Numbered from the stretch's first letter, positions 1-7,556 are shown. The stretch: 9,177 nucleotides of DNA from Gammaproteobacteria bacterium (GCA_030040235.1 JASHUC010000132.1:1-9177), one strand, 5' to 3'. Notes: generated from the sequence alone by a model not told the origin. Translations and numbers: made by a program.

Positions 1-872
1 ATCTCGCGCCCGTAGATCCCCTTCAGCGTGAGTCCTTTGAAGATGACCTGATTCCAGTCGATCGCCGCCTCCTCGGAGGGTATTCCGAGGATCGCGATGG
101 AGCCGCCGTGATGCATCGTGCGCAGCATCTCGCGGAACGCGCCGGTGTTGCCCGACATCTCGAGTCCCACGTCGAAGCCTTCCTGCATCCCGAGCTCGCG
201 CATGGTCGAGTCGACCGATTCGCGCTGCACGTTGATGGCGCGGCTCGCGCCCATCTGGCGCGCGAGCGCGAGCCGGTAGTCGTTCACGTCGGTGATGACG
301 ATGTGCCGCGCGCCCACGAAGCGCGCCACGGCCGCCGCCATGATCCCGATCGGGCCCGCTCCGGTGATGAGCACGTCCTCCCCGACGACGCTGAACGCAA
401 GGGCCGTGTGGGTGGCGTTGCCGAAGGGGTCGAGAATGGCGGCGATGTCATCGGTGATGGCATCGGGCAGCTTGAAGGTGTTCACCGCGGGCAGGGACAG
501 GTATTGAGCGAAAGCGCCGGGACGGTCAACGCCGACGCCCACGGTGTTGCGGCACAGGTGACGGCGCCCGGCGCGGCAGTTGCGGCAGTGTCCGCACGTC
601 ACGTGTCCCTCCCCGGACACCCGGTCGCCCACGGCGAGCCCCCGCACCTCGGAGCCGAGCTCGACGACACGGCCGCAGTACTCGTGGCCGACGGCCATCG
701 GTACCGGAATGGTCTTCTGCGCCCAGGAGTCCCAATTATAGATGTGCAGATCCGTGCCGCAGATCGAGGTCTTGGCAATCTCGATCAGCACGTCGTTCGG
801 ACCGACACGCGGCTCGGGGATATCCTCCATCCAGATGCCCCGGCTCGCCTCTTTCTTGACCAGTGCCTTCAT
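1..872 (-). CDS. tdh: L-threonine 3-dehydrogenase (3' end outside the window)
   Basis: Cytosolic zinc- and NAD-dependent medium-chain dehydrogenase that oxidises L-threonine to 2-amino-3-ketobutyrate, the substrate of the kbl product encoded just upstream. The first 290 residues are visible; the E. coli enzyme has 341, so about 50 C-terminal residues lie beyond the left edge. Seen in the translation: the catalytic-zinc motif SICGTDLH with Cys38, GHEY with His63-Glu64, the four structural-zinc cysteines at 93, 96, 99 and 107, and the Rossmann motif GAGPIG at about 170-175. The visible sequence ends in the family motif KGIYGRE. Cysteine and histidine numbering matches E. coli Tdh exactly, which supports the ATG at 872. 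That ATG overlaps the kbl stop by 4 nt (ATGA) and has only a weak Shine-Dalgarno, so translation is probably coupled to kbl. Confidence 0.96.
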   Translation of the reverse strand, partial: MKALVKKEASRGIWMEDIPEPRVGPNDVLIEIAKTSICGTDLHIYNWDSWAQKTIPVPMAVGHEYCGRVVELGSEVRGLAVGDRVSGEGHVTCGHCRNCRAGRRHLCRNTVGVGVDRPGAFAQYLSLPAVNTFKLPDAITDDIAAILDPFGNATHTALAFSVVGEDVLITGAGPIGIMAAAVARFVGARHIVITDVNDYRLALARQMGASRAINVQRESVDSTMRELGMQEGFDVGLEMSGNTGAFREMLRTMHHGGSIAILGIPSEEAAIDWNQVIFKGLTLKGIYGRE

Positions 873-2056
873 CGAAGAATTCCGAGCTCCCGTCCGACGA
901 GGGTGAATGCCTGAAGCGCCCGATCGATCTCCTCGGTATCGAGCGCCGCGGACATCTGGGTGCGGATGCGGGCCTGGCCCTTGGGAACGACCGGATAGGA
1001 AAAACCGATCACGTAGATGCCATGCTCGAGCAGCCGCTCGGCCATGCGCACCGCGAGCGTCGCCTCGCCGAGCATGACCGGAATGATCGGATGCTCGGAG
1101 GCTCGCAGCTCGAACCCCGCGCGCGCGAGTCCCGCGCGGAAGCGCGCGGTGTTCGCCTTCAGTCTCTCGCGCAGCTCCGGCTGATTCTCTATGAGGTCGA
1201 GCACCCGCAAGGTCACGGCCGCTGCGACCGGCGGAATGCTGTTCGAGAACAAGTAGGGGCGCGAGCGCTGCCGCAACCATGCGATGACGGGTGCGCGCGC
1301 CGCGGTGTACCCGCCGCTGCCGCCCCCGAGCGCCTTGCCGAGCGTGCCGGTGAGGATGTCCACTCGATCGGCGACACCGCAGTGCTCCGGAGTGCCGCGC
1401 CCGCGGGCACCCATGAACCCGGTCGCGTGCGAATCGTCTACCATCACGAGCGCCCCGTAGCGGTCCGCGAGCTCGCAGATCCCCGCGAGGTTCGCGACGA
1501 TACCGTCCATCGAGAACACCCCGTCGGTTGCGATGAGGCGCGTGCGTGCGCCGCGCGCTTTCTCGAGGCAGCTCTCGAGCTCGCCCATGTCGTTATTCGC
1601 GTAGCGCAGACGCTGCGCCTTGCAGAGACGAATCCCGTCGATGATGCTCGCGTGGTTGAGCGCATCGGAGATCACCGCGTCGCGCTCGTCGAGCAGCGCT
1701 TCGAAGAGTCCCCCGTTGGCATCGAAGCAGGAGGAGTAGAGCAGCAGGTCCTCGGTGCCGAGAAAGCGCGCGAGGCGCTCCTCGAGCTGCTTGTGCACCT
1801 GATGGGTGCCGCAGATGAAGCGCACCGAGGCCATGCCGTATCCGTAACGATCGAGCGCGCGGTGCGCGGCCTCGCGAACCGCCGGGTGGTTGGCGAGCCC
1901 GAGATAGTTGTTGGCGCACAGGTTGATCAGCTCGCGATCGCCGGCGCGCACCACGGCCGCTTGCGGGCTCGCGATGACACGCTCGCCCTTGTAAAGCCCC
2001 TGCTCGCGCAGTCCCGCGAGATCGGCTTCGAGGCGTTCCAGGAAGGATGAGCTCAC
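869..2056 (-). CDS. kbl: Glycine C-acetyltransferase (2-amino-3-ketobutyrate CoA ligase)
   Basis: PLP-dependent enzyme of the alpha-oxoamine synthase family. It cleaves 2-amino-3-ketobutyrate with CoA into glycine and acetyl-CoA, completing threonine breakdown with Tdh. From the GTG at 2056 the protein has 395 residues (E. coli Kbl has 398) and begins [16 protein letters not shown], like the family. Visible motifs are [31 protein letters not shown] (PLP-ring Asp at about 207) and [10 protein letters not shown] with the Schiff-base Lys at about 241. An in-frame ATG at 2101 would add 15 residues. I prefer GTG because an AAAAGGAG lies 11 nt upstream of it, a TATAAT box sits inside the would-be extension, and the extension would overlap the divergent yhhQ start. 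First gene of the kbl-tdh operon. Confidence 0.95.
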   Translation of the reverse strand: MSSSFLERLEADLAGLREQGLYKGERVIASPQAAVVRAGDRELINLCANNYLGLANHPAVREAAHRALDRYGYGMASVRFICGTHQVHKQLEERLARFLGTEDLLLYSSCFDANGGLFEALLDERDAVISDALNHASIIDGIRLCKAQRLRYANNDMGELESCLEKARGARTRLIATDGVFSMDGIVANLAGICELADRYGALVMVDDSHATGFMGARGRGTPEHCGVADRVDILTGTLGKALGGGSGGYTAARAPVIAWLRQRSRPYLFSNSIPPVAAAVTLRVLDLIENQPELRERLKANTARFRAGLARAGFELRASEHPIIPVMLGEATLAVRMAERLLEHGIYVIGFSYPVVPKGQARIRTQMSAALDTEEIDRALQAFTLVGRELGILR

Positions 2057-2067
2057 CGCCGTACAAT

Positions 2068-2075
2068 CTCCTTTT
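2068..2075 (-). promoter_or_regulatory. Ribosome binding site of kbl
   Basis: On the minus strand this reads AAAAGGAG, a strong Shine-Dalgarno, 11 nt before the GTG at 2056. The spacing is a little long. It decides the start in favour of GTG 2056 over the in-frame ATG at 2101, which lies upstream of this site. Confidence 0.6.
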
Positions 2076-2084
2076 GCCGGGTCA

Positions 2085-2090
2085 ATTATA
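2085..2090 (-). promoter_or_regulatory. Candidate -10 box for the kbl-tdh operon
   Basis: The minus strand reads TATAAT, an exact sigma70 -10 consensus, in a 43-bp AT-richer gap within GC-rich sequence. Transcription would start near 2078 and give a leader of about 20 nt carrying the kbl ribosome binding site. The -35 region at about 2108-2113 reads CTCGCC and is poor, so an activator or other contacts may be needed. Seen: the hexamer and its position. Inferred: promoter function. Confidence 0.5.
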
Positions 2091-2092
2091 CT
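2087..2092 (+). promoter_or_regulatory. Candidate -10 box for yhhQ-putA, overlapping the kbl -10
   Basis: The plus strand reads TATACT, one mismatch from the sigma70 -10 consensus, sharing bases 2087-2090 with the opposite-strand TATAAT. Seven bases downstream is 2099/2100, the A of the yhhQ ATG, so a transcript from here would be essentially leaderless. The matching -35 region at about 2064-2069 (CAATCT) is weak. Because the two boxes share bases, the two promoters could not be opened by polymerase at the same time. Confidence 0.4.
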
Positions 2093-2099
2093 CTCCACC

Positions 2100-2870
2100 A
2101 TGCAGGCGGCGAGGAGCTACAAGTACTACGATTTGATCCTCGGGGCGTACGTCTGCGTCGTCCTGTGCGCGAACCTCATCGGCCCCTCGAAGGTGACGAC
2201 GCTGCATCTGCCGTGGATCGGGCCGGTCACGTTCATTGCGGGTGTGCTCTTCTTCCCGATCTCGTATTTCTTCGGTGACGTCCTCACCGAGGTCTACGGG
2301 TACGCCCGCGATCGCCGCTGCGTCTGGGCCGGCTTCGCGGCGCTGCTGTTCGCGAGCGTCATGGCGGCGGTCATCGTGCATCTGCCGGCGGCGGATTTCT
2401 GGAAGAGCAACGAGCCGGCGGTCGAGGCCGTGTTCGGCAATACCCCGCGCATCGCCGCCGCCTCGATCATCGCGTTCTGGTGCGGCTCGCTCGTCAACAG
2501 CTACGTGCTCGCGAAGATGAAGATCCTGACGCGGGGGCGCTTCCTCTGGACGCGTACCATCGGCTCGACCGCGTGCGGCGAGCTCGTCGATTCGAGCCTG
2601 TTCTGCACGCTCGCGTTCGCAGGCGTGTGGGCCCCGCATGACCTCCTCACCGTGACCGTCACCCAGTACGTGCTCAAGACGAGCTGGGAGATCGTCTCGA
2701 CGCCGCTCACCTACAAGATCGTCGGCTTTCTCAAACGGTCCGAGCAGGAAGACTACTTCGACCGCGAGACCAATTTCACGCCCTTCTCGCTCGATGTGAC
2801 CGGACGCGGAGCTCGCGGCCGCGAGCGCGCGCTCCCGGAGGCGCCCCGCTCCGCAGGAGTCGAGCGCTGA
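2100..2870 (+). CDS. yhhQ: Queuosine precursor transporter, YhhQ/VUT family (DUF165)
   Basis: Integral inner-membrane protein of 256 residues. E. coli YhhQ imports preQ0 and preQ1 for queuosine modification of tRNA; that function is inferred here from family membership. Several hydrophobic segments are visible (about 11-28, 42-60, 76-95, 118-140, 165-180, 185-210). Family signatures are [17 protein letters not shown] at 52-68, [16 protein letters not shown] at 126-141, [17 protein letters not shown] at 152-168 and [15 protein letters not shown] at 193-207. The last 25 or so residues (from [10 protein letters not shown]) are polar, Arg-rich and probably disordered; they lie where the putA ribosome binding site had to fit. 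There is no Shine-Dalgarno before the ATG, and no ATG, GTG, TTG or CTG lies in frame in the 40 or so bases upstream, so it is probably translated from a leaderless or nearly leaderless mRNA. It likely forms a transcription unit with putA. Confidence 0.92.
   Translation: MQAARSYKYYDLILGAYVCVVLCANLIGPSKVTTLHLPWIGPVTFIAGVLFFPISYFFGDVLTEVYGYARDRRCVWAGFAALLFASVMAAVIVHLPAADFWKSNEPAVEAVFGNTPRIAAASIIAFWCGSLVNSYVLAKMKILTRGRFLWTRTIGSTACGELVDSSLFCTLAFAGVWAPHDLLTVTVTQYVLKTSWEIVSTPLTYKIVGFLKRSEQEDYFDRETNFTPFSLDVTGRGARGRERALPEAPRSAGVER
2855..2859 (+). promoter_or_regulatory. Ribosome binding site of putA, inside the end of yhhQ
   Basis: AGGAG lies within the last codons of yhhQ. It is 7 nt before an in-frame CTG at 2867-2869 that overlaps the yhhQ stop (CTGA), but 28 nt before the TTG at 2888. 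The ideal spacing to CTG suggests either a rare CTG start for putA or re-initiation of ribosomes finishing yhhQ. Confidence 0.45.
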
Positions 2871-2887
2871 GCCAGAAGCGCACGCCA

Positions 2888-5800
2888 TTGTTCATCGCTC
2901 CCGCCGGTGCGCTCGAGTCGTCCGTCGGGCGCGCGATCAACGAGTGCTACTTGCGTCCCGAGGAGCCGCTCCTTCGCCGCCTCGCCGATCTCGCGCGGCT
3001 CGAGCCCGCGCAGCGCGCGAGCGTGCGCGAGCGGGCCCTGCGCCTGGTCGAGGCCGTGCGCGGCGAGCGGCGCGGCGGCGGTGGGCTCGATGCACTGCTG
3101 CGCGAGTACCCCTTGAGCTCGCGCGAGGGCGTGATCCTCATGTGTCTTGCGGAGGCGCTGCTGCGCATCCCGGACGCCGAGACCGCCGACCGGCTCATCG
3201 CCGACAAGATCGGCGCGGGAGACTGGGAGGAGCACCTCGGAGACAGCGACTCGCTGCTCGTCAATGCATCGACCTGGGGGCTGATGCTCACCGGGCGGCT
3301 GGTCGAGGTCGACGGGGGCGAAATCGGCTCGATGCGCGCGTGGTTCGGCCGTCTTGCGGCCCGGATCGGCGAGCCGGTCGCCCGCTCGGCGCTCAAGCAG
3401 GCGATGCGCGTTCTGGGTCACCAGTTCGTCATGGGCCGCACCATCGAGGAGGCACTCGAGAGAGCCGCCGGAGCGCGGGAGCGCGCCTATCGCTACTCCT
3501 TCGACATGCTCGGCGAGGCGGCGATCACCCGCGCGGATGCCGAGCGCTACTTCGAGCGTTACCGGCACGCCATCGGTGCGCTCGGAGCCTCACTGCGTAC
3601 GGAGCCGGAGGGATCGGCTGCCGCGTCCGGATCGGCCGCCGGCGCGCGCCCCGGAATCTCGGTGAAGCTCTCGGCGCTTCACCCGCGCTACGAACCGGCG
3701 CAGCGAGCGCGGGTGCTCCCGGAGCTCACCCCGCGCCTCTGCGAGCTCGTGAGACTCGCCCGCGAGGCCCGCATCGGTCTCACCGTCGATGCGGAGGAGG
3801 CGGATCGCCTCGAGCTGTCACTCGAGCTCATCGATGCGGTGCTCGAGAGTGAGCTGACCGCCGGTTACGACGGCTTCGGCCTTGCCGTGCAGGCGTACCA
3901 GAAGCGCGCCTATGCCGTGCTCGAGTGGCTCACGGCACGGACTCGGGCGCTGCGCCGCCGCGTGTGCGTTCGTCTGGTGAAGGGCGCCTACTGGGACAGT
4001 GAGATCAAGCGGGCTCAGGAGCGCGGGCTCGAGGGGTACCCGGTTTTCACCCGCAAGTCGAACACCGACGTAGCGTATCTCGCCTGCGCGCGGCTGCTGG
4101 CGGCCGCGAGCGATGTCGTTTTCCCGCAGTTCGCGACCCACAATGCGCACACGGTCGCCTACATCATCGAGCTCATGGGCAGTGCCCGCGCGGCGTTCGA
4201 GTTTCAGCGCCTTCACGGGATGGGCGAAGAGCTGTACGAGAGCTTGCTCGCGCAGGGTCAGGGCGCAGAGGGCCCGGAGCGGCAGGGGTTTGCGTGCCGG
4301 GTGTACGCCCCGGTCGGCGCGCACGAGGACCTCTTGCCGTACCTGGTGCGCCGGCTGCTCGAGAACGGCGCGAACACCTCCTTCGTCAATCGCATCGTCG
4401 ACGCGCGTCTTCCCGCGGCGCAGGTGGTGCACGATCCGGTGCAGGAAGTGGACGAGTCGAGCTCCGCCGCGCATCCGAAGATCGTCGAGCCCGAGAGGCT
4501 CTATGCCCCCGAGCGCCGCAATTCCCGGGGCGTCAATTTGGCCGACGGCGCTGCGCTCGAGCGACTGAAGCAGGCCTGCGAGCGCGCCGCTCTCGCCCCG
4601 TGGAAGGCGGTGCCGCTCGTCGGCGGGGAGCGTGGGCGAGGGAAGGCCTTCCCCGTGGGGAATCCCGCGGCCGAGGCGACCCACGTCGGCTGGGTCACGG
4701 AGGCCTCGCACGAAGAGGTGCAGCGCGCCTTCGCGATTGCGAGCGCGGCGCAGAGTTCCTGGGACGAGCGTCCCGCTGAACAGCGCGCCGCGATTCTCGA
4801 GCGGGCGGCGGACCTGTACGAGCAACACGGCGCGGAGCTCATTGCGCGCTGTGTGCTCGAGGCCGGGAGAACCGTTCCCGATAGCGTCGCGGAGCTTCGC
4901 GAGGCGGTCGACTTCCTGCGCTACTACGCGCACGGGGCGCGCACGCTTTTCGGTTCCGTGACGGAGCTGCCGGGCCCCACCGGCGAGCGCAACACGCTGC
5001 GGCTGCGCGGCCGAGGCACCTTCGCCTGCATCAGCCCGTGGAATTTTCCGCTGTCGATCTTCACCGGCCAGGTGAGCGCGGCGCTCGCGGCCGGCAATGC
5101 GGTGCTCGCCAAGCCGGCCGAGCAAACCCCGCTCACCGCCTCATTCGCCATCGAGCTGCTGCACTCGGCCGGGGTGCCGGTCGAGGTACTGCATTTCCTG
5201 CCCGGCGGCGGCGCAACCGTCGGGGCGGCGATCAGCTCGGACCCGCGCGTGGCGGGCATCGCCTTCACCGGCTCGAGCGAGACCGCTCGCCTCATCGAGC
5301 GCGCGCTCGCCGGGCGGCCGGGGCCGATCGCGACGCTCATCGCAGAGACCGGCGGAATCAACGCGATGATCGTGGACAGCTCCGCGCTGGCCGAGCAGGT
5401 CGTGCTCGATGCGGCCGCCTCCGGCTTCAACAGCGCCGGCCAGCGCTGCTCGGCGCTGCGTGCGCTCATCCTGCAGGAAGACATCGCGCCGCGAGTGCTC
5501 GAGCTGCTCGCCGGGTACATGGACGAGCTCAACGTCGGGGATCCGGCGCTGCTTGCGACCGACCTCGGCCCCGTCATCGACGCCGGGGCGCTCGCAAGAC
5601 TCGAGCGCCACGCGGCGGAGATTACCTCCGGTGCCGCGTGGTGGCACCGCACGCCGCTTGCGAAGGCGGCGCAGCGGGCCGGCCGGTTCTTCGCCCCGCT
5701 CGCCGTCGAGATCGAGGGCCTCGCCGCGCTCGAGCGCGAGGTCTTCGGCCCGATCGTGCACGTCGTGCGCTATCGAGCGCGCGACCTCGAGCAGCTCATC

Positions 5801-6082
5801 GATGCGCTCAACGCGAAGGGCTACGGGCTCACGCTCGGGGTGCACACGCGCATCGACAGCGTGGCCGAGCGCATCGCCGCGCGGGCCCGCGTGGGGAACG
5901 TCTATGTCAACCGGAACATGATCGGCGCCGTGGTGGGCGTGCAGCCCTTCGGCGGCTGCGGTCTCTCCGGGACGGGACCCAAGGCCGGAGGACCGCACTA
6001 TCTGCAGCGCTTCGCGACCGAGCAGACCCTCACCATCAACACCGCCGCGCTCGGGGGCAACGCGAGCCTGCTGACTCTATAG
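2888..6082 (+). CDS. putA: Bifunctional proline dehydrogenase / L-glutamate gamma-semialdehyde dehydrogenase PutA
   Basis: Converts proline to glutamate: an FAD domain makes pyrroline-5-carboxylate and passes electrons to membrane quinone, then an NAD-dependent aldehyde dehydrogenase domain makes glutamate. At 1064 residues it is the short PutA type. It lacks the N-terminal ribbon-helix-helix DNA-binding domain of the 1320-residue E. coli protein, so it should not autorepress. After an N-terminal helical arm, the PRODH barrel shows KLSALHPRY (Lys260), LTVDAEEAD (299-306), QAYQKRAY (335-342), VKGAYWD (Lys365) and RRLLEN (Arg488-Arg489). The dehydrogenase domain shows SPWNFP (718-719), FTGS (793), AETGG with Glu820, GQRCSALR with catalytic Cys854, EVFGPI (951) and PFGGCGLSGTG (1020 on). 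An Ala/Gly/Ser-rich insert lies at about 235-256. The start is uncertain: TTG 2888 is the first conventional start, but CTG 2867 would add seven residues and has the better ribosome binding site. Confidence 0.96.
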   Translation: MFIAPAGALESSVGRAINECYLRPEEPLLRRLADLARLEPAQRASVRERALRLVEAVRGERRGGGGLDALLREYPLSSREGVILMCLAEALLRIPDAETADRLIADKIGAGDWEEHLGDSDSLLVNASTWGLMLTGRLVEVDGGEIGSMRAWFGRLAARIGEPVARSALKQAMRVLGHQFVMGRTIEEALERAAGARERAYRYSFDMLGEAAITRADAERYFERYRHAIGALGASLRTEPEGSAAASGSAAGARPGISVKLSALHPRYEPAQRARVLPELTPRLCELVRLAREARIGLTVDAEEADRLELSLELIDAVLESELTAGYDGFGLAVQAYQKRAYAVLEWLTARTRALRRRVCVRLVKGAYWDSEIKRAQERGLEGYPVFTRKSNTDVAYLACARLLAAASDVVFPQFATHNAHTVAYIIELMGSARAAFEFQRLHGMGEELYESLLAQGQGAEGPERQGFACRVYAPVGAHEDLLPYLVRRLLENGANTSFVNRIVDARLPAAQVVHDPVQEVDESSSAAHPKIVEPERLYAPERRNSRGVNLADGAALERLKQACERAALAPWKAVPLVGGERGRGKAFPVGNPAAEATHVGWVTEASHEEVQRAFAIASAAQSSWDERPAEQRAAILERAADLYEQHGAELIARCVLEAGRTVPDSVAELREAVDFLRYYAHGARTLFGSVTELPGPTGERNTLRLRGRGTFACISPWNFPLSIFTGQVSAALAAGNAVLAKPAEQTPLTASFAIELLHSAGVPVEVLHFLPGGGATVGAAISSDPRVAGIAFTGSSETARLIERALAGRPGPIATLIAETGGINAMIVDSSALAEQVVLDAAASGFNSAGQRCSALRALILQEDIAPRVLELLAGYMDELNVGDPALLATDLGPVIDAGALARLERHAAEITSGAAWWHRTPLAKAAQRAGRFFAPLAVEIEGLAALEREVFGPIVHVVRYRARDLEQLIDALNAKGYGLTLGVHTRIDSVAERIAARARVGNVYVNRNMIGAVVGVQPFGGCGLSGTGPKAGGPHYLQRFATEQTLTINTAALGGNASLLTL

Positions 6083-6087
6083 CGGGG

Positions 6088-6130
6088 AGCGCCTCACAGA
6101 TGGCCTCTGCCAGAGCGTGCGTGGGGCGCT
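6088..6130. terminator. Hairpin in the convergent putA / Rieske gap, possible bidirectional terminator
   Basis: Bases 6088-6097 (AGCGCCTCAC) pair with 6121-6130 (GTGGGGCGCT): ten base pairs with a single G-T wobble. A smaller stem, CTCT at 6105-6108 with AGAG at 6112-6115, sits inside the loop. It fills nearly the whole gap between two convergent stop codons, which fits transcript ends from both sides. There is no clear T tract on either strand, so it is not a textbook intrinsic terminator; it may act with Rho or just protect 3' ends. Confidence 0.45.
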
Positions 6131-6135
6131 TCTGG

Positions 6136-6459
6136 CTAATCGGGCAACTCGATCGCGATGCGCCCGTTCTCCGCGCGCACGTTGAACGTCCGAACCGGCT
6201 CGTACGCGGGGGGCGTGCGGGCTTCCCCCGTCCGCAAGCAGAACCGCGCTCCGTGACGCGGGCAGATGATCTCACAGGAGCTCGTATCGACCTCGGCCCC
6301 GGCGAGCGCCTCCCCGTCGTGCGTGCAGCGATCCTCGACGGCGTAGTAGCCCGCCGCGCAGCGCACCACCACGACCGGCATGCCGTCGACCTCGACCGGA
6401 AAGGGTTGTGTCGCAGCGACTCGAGCCTCATCGCCAACGTCAAACCATCTCGGAGACAT
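6136..6459 (-). CDS. Rieske-type [2Fe-2S] ferredoxin (non-heme oxygenase ferredoxin-subunit family)
   Basis: Small soluble electron-transfer protein of 107 residues. The Rieske ligand set is complete: CTH (Cys45, His47) and CPRH (Cys66, His69), followed by GARF. There is no signal peptide or membrane anchor, so it is cytosolic and unlike the Rieske subunit of the bc1 complex. Relatives of this size act as ferredoxins of ring-hydroxylating dioxygenases, but no oxygenase or reductase gene is visible here. Instead it follows sufT by 51 nt (6460-6510) on the same strand and probably ends the suf operon. The ATG at 6459 is supported by GAGG 7 nt upstream (6467-6470). A role in Fe-S assembly, for example as an electron donor or client, is inferred from position only. 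Confidence 0.9.
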   Translation of the reverse strand: MSPRWFDVGDEARVAATQPFPVEVDGMPVVVVRCAAGYYAVEDRCTHDGEALAGAEVDTSSCEIICPRHGARFCLRTGEARTPPAYEPVRTFNVRAENGRIAIELPD

Positions 6460-6510
6460 CGACTATCCTCTGGCGGGGGTCGCGGCAGGATGCCCGATTC
6501 CTCGCCGGGA

Positions 6511-7062
6511 CTAGAACATTCCCGTCTGGAGCCGCGCCGCCTCGGTCATCATCGAGGGATTCCAGGGCGGATCGAAGGTGAGCTCCACCTGCGCCTCGCC
6601 CACCGTCGGAATGCGCTCGATCTTGTCCTTCGCGTCGTCGACCAGGATATCGCCCATGCCGCACCCGGGAGCCGTGAGGGTCATCTTCACCGCGACGCAT
6701 CGCGTGCCGTCCTCGGCGGCCTTCACTTCGCACTCGTACACCAGACCCAGATCGACGATGTTGATCGGGATCTCGGGGTCGTAGCACGTTCGCAGCTGCT
6801 CCCACACCGCCTTGAGCACATCATCATCCGTGGCATGCGGCGGAAGCTCGGGAGCCCGGATGACTTCCTTGCCGAGCGCATCGGCATCCTCCCCGGCCAC
6901 GCGGAAGAGGTTCCCGTCCACGTAGAGCGTGAAGCTCCCGCCGAGCGCCTGCGTGATGTAGCCTGCCTGGCCGCTCTTCAGCATCACTTCCTCGCCGGCC
7001 GGAACCATGACGGCCCGCACCTCGCGATGGATCACCACCGGCTCGTTGGTGTATGAGCGCAT
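6511..7062 (-). CDS. sufT: Fe-S cluster assembly protein SufT (DUF59/MIP18 family)
   Basis: Accessory factor in Fe-S protein maturation; in Staphylococcus aureus SufT supports cluster delivery under high demand. It has 183 residues: an N-terminal extension (about 1-75) typical of the SufT subfamily, then a DUF59 domain. Visible DUF59 motifs are YDPEIPINIVDLGL (94-107), MTLTAPGCGMGD with Cys134, and FDPPWNPSMMTEAAR (163-177). Its ATG shares one base with the sufU stop (TGATG at 7060-7064), and a GGGGAG (7068-7073) lies 5 nt upstream inside sufU, so it is translationally coupled. It sits between sufU and the Rieske gene. Family assignment is firm; the exact biochemical step is not settled in the family. 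Confidence 0.93.
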   Translation of the reverse strand: MRSYTNEPVVIHREVRAVMVPAGEEVMLKSGQAGYITQALGGSFTLYVDGNLFRVAGEDADALGKEVIRAPELPPHATDDDVLKAVWEQLRTCYDPEIPINIVDLGLVYECEVKAAEDGTRCVAVKMTLTAPGCGMGDILVDDAKDKIERIPTVGEAQVELTFDPPWNPSMMTEAARLQTGMF

Positions 7063-7556
7063 CAGGGCTCCCCGGCGAGCCGTTGCGCGATTCCAGAGGG
7101 CACCTCGTCCGGCACCTCGGTCGTCACGGTCGCGGCGCCCTTCTCGAGCGCGGCATTGAGCGTGTGCCAGCAGAGACTCGCGCATTTGACCCGCGCGGGA
7201 AATTCGCGCACCCCCGAGAGTGCGGCGAGCTTGCCGAGATCGGCGGCGGGGGTGGCGTTCTGATCGGTGAGCAGCGCATGCACGCTCTCGAACAGACGCT
7301 GCACGGAGGCGCGATCCTTGCCCTTGACCGCCTCGCTCATGAGCGAGGCCGAGGCGCGCGAGATCGCGCAGCCCCGCGCCTCGCAGCGAATGTCCTCGAT
7401 GCGGTCGCCGGCGAGCTTCACGGCGAGCGTCAGCCGGTCCCCGCACAAGGGGTTGTGGCCTTCGGCCTGCGCATCAGGGCGCTCCAGATGCCCGAAATTC
7501 CGCGGGTTGCGGTTGTGGTCGAGAATCACGTCCCGGTACAGATCGCGCAGTTCCAT
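7062..7556 (-). CDS. sufU: SUF sulfur-transfer / Fe-S assembly protein SufU
   Basis: IscU-like zinc protein that activates SufS and accepts its persulfide; it takes the place of SufE in systems with this gene. It has 164 residues. The metal ligands of the SufU family are present: Cys38 and Asp40 in NPLCGDRL, Cys63 in ARGCAISRA, and Cys125 in RVKCASLCW. The stretch between the second and third cysteines (about 80-105) carries the extra segment that separates SufU from classical IscU. The ATG shares one base with the sufS stop (TGATG at 7554-7558), and GAGGTG (7565-7570) lies 8 nt upstream within sufS. No sufE is visible in the window. Confidence 0.95.
   Translation of the reverse strand: MELRDLYRDVILDHNRNPRNFGHLERPDAQAEGHNPLCGDRLTLAVKLAGDRIEDIRCEARGCAISRASASLMSEAVKGKDRASVQRLFESVHALLTDQNATPAADLGKLAALSGVREFPARVKCASLCWHTLNAALEKGAATVTTEVPDEVPSGIAQRLAGEP

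Noticed and set aside
108..914. Open frame of 268 codons antisense to tdh
   Set aside because: The minus strand encodes Tdh with every zinc ligand in place, so this is a shadow frame.
863..2050. Open frame of 395 codons antisense to kbl
   Set aside because: It mirrors the codon phase of kbl, and its His/Arg/Ala/Glu-rich translation shows no recognisable domain.
2082..2888. Open frame of 268 codons antisense to yhhQ
   Set aside because: Highly charged, repetitive translation; the opposite strand encodes a clear YhhQ with conserved membrane motifs.
3818..5125. Open frame of 435 codons antisense to putA
   Set aside because: Lies wholly opposite conserved PutA domains and has no start-site context or domain signature.
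6460..6510. Possible separate promoter for the Rieske gene in its 51-bp upstream gap
   Set aside because: No recognisable -10/-35 pair; the gap is GC-rich and same-strand, so read-through from sufT is the simpler view.
5038..7056. Long open frame (672 codons) on the plus strand spanning the end of putA and the antisense of the Rieske and sufT genes
   Set aside because: It runs in another frame of putA and then opposite two well-supported genes. Its translation is Arg/Ala/Gly-rich with no family motifs, as expected from GC-rich codon bias.
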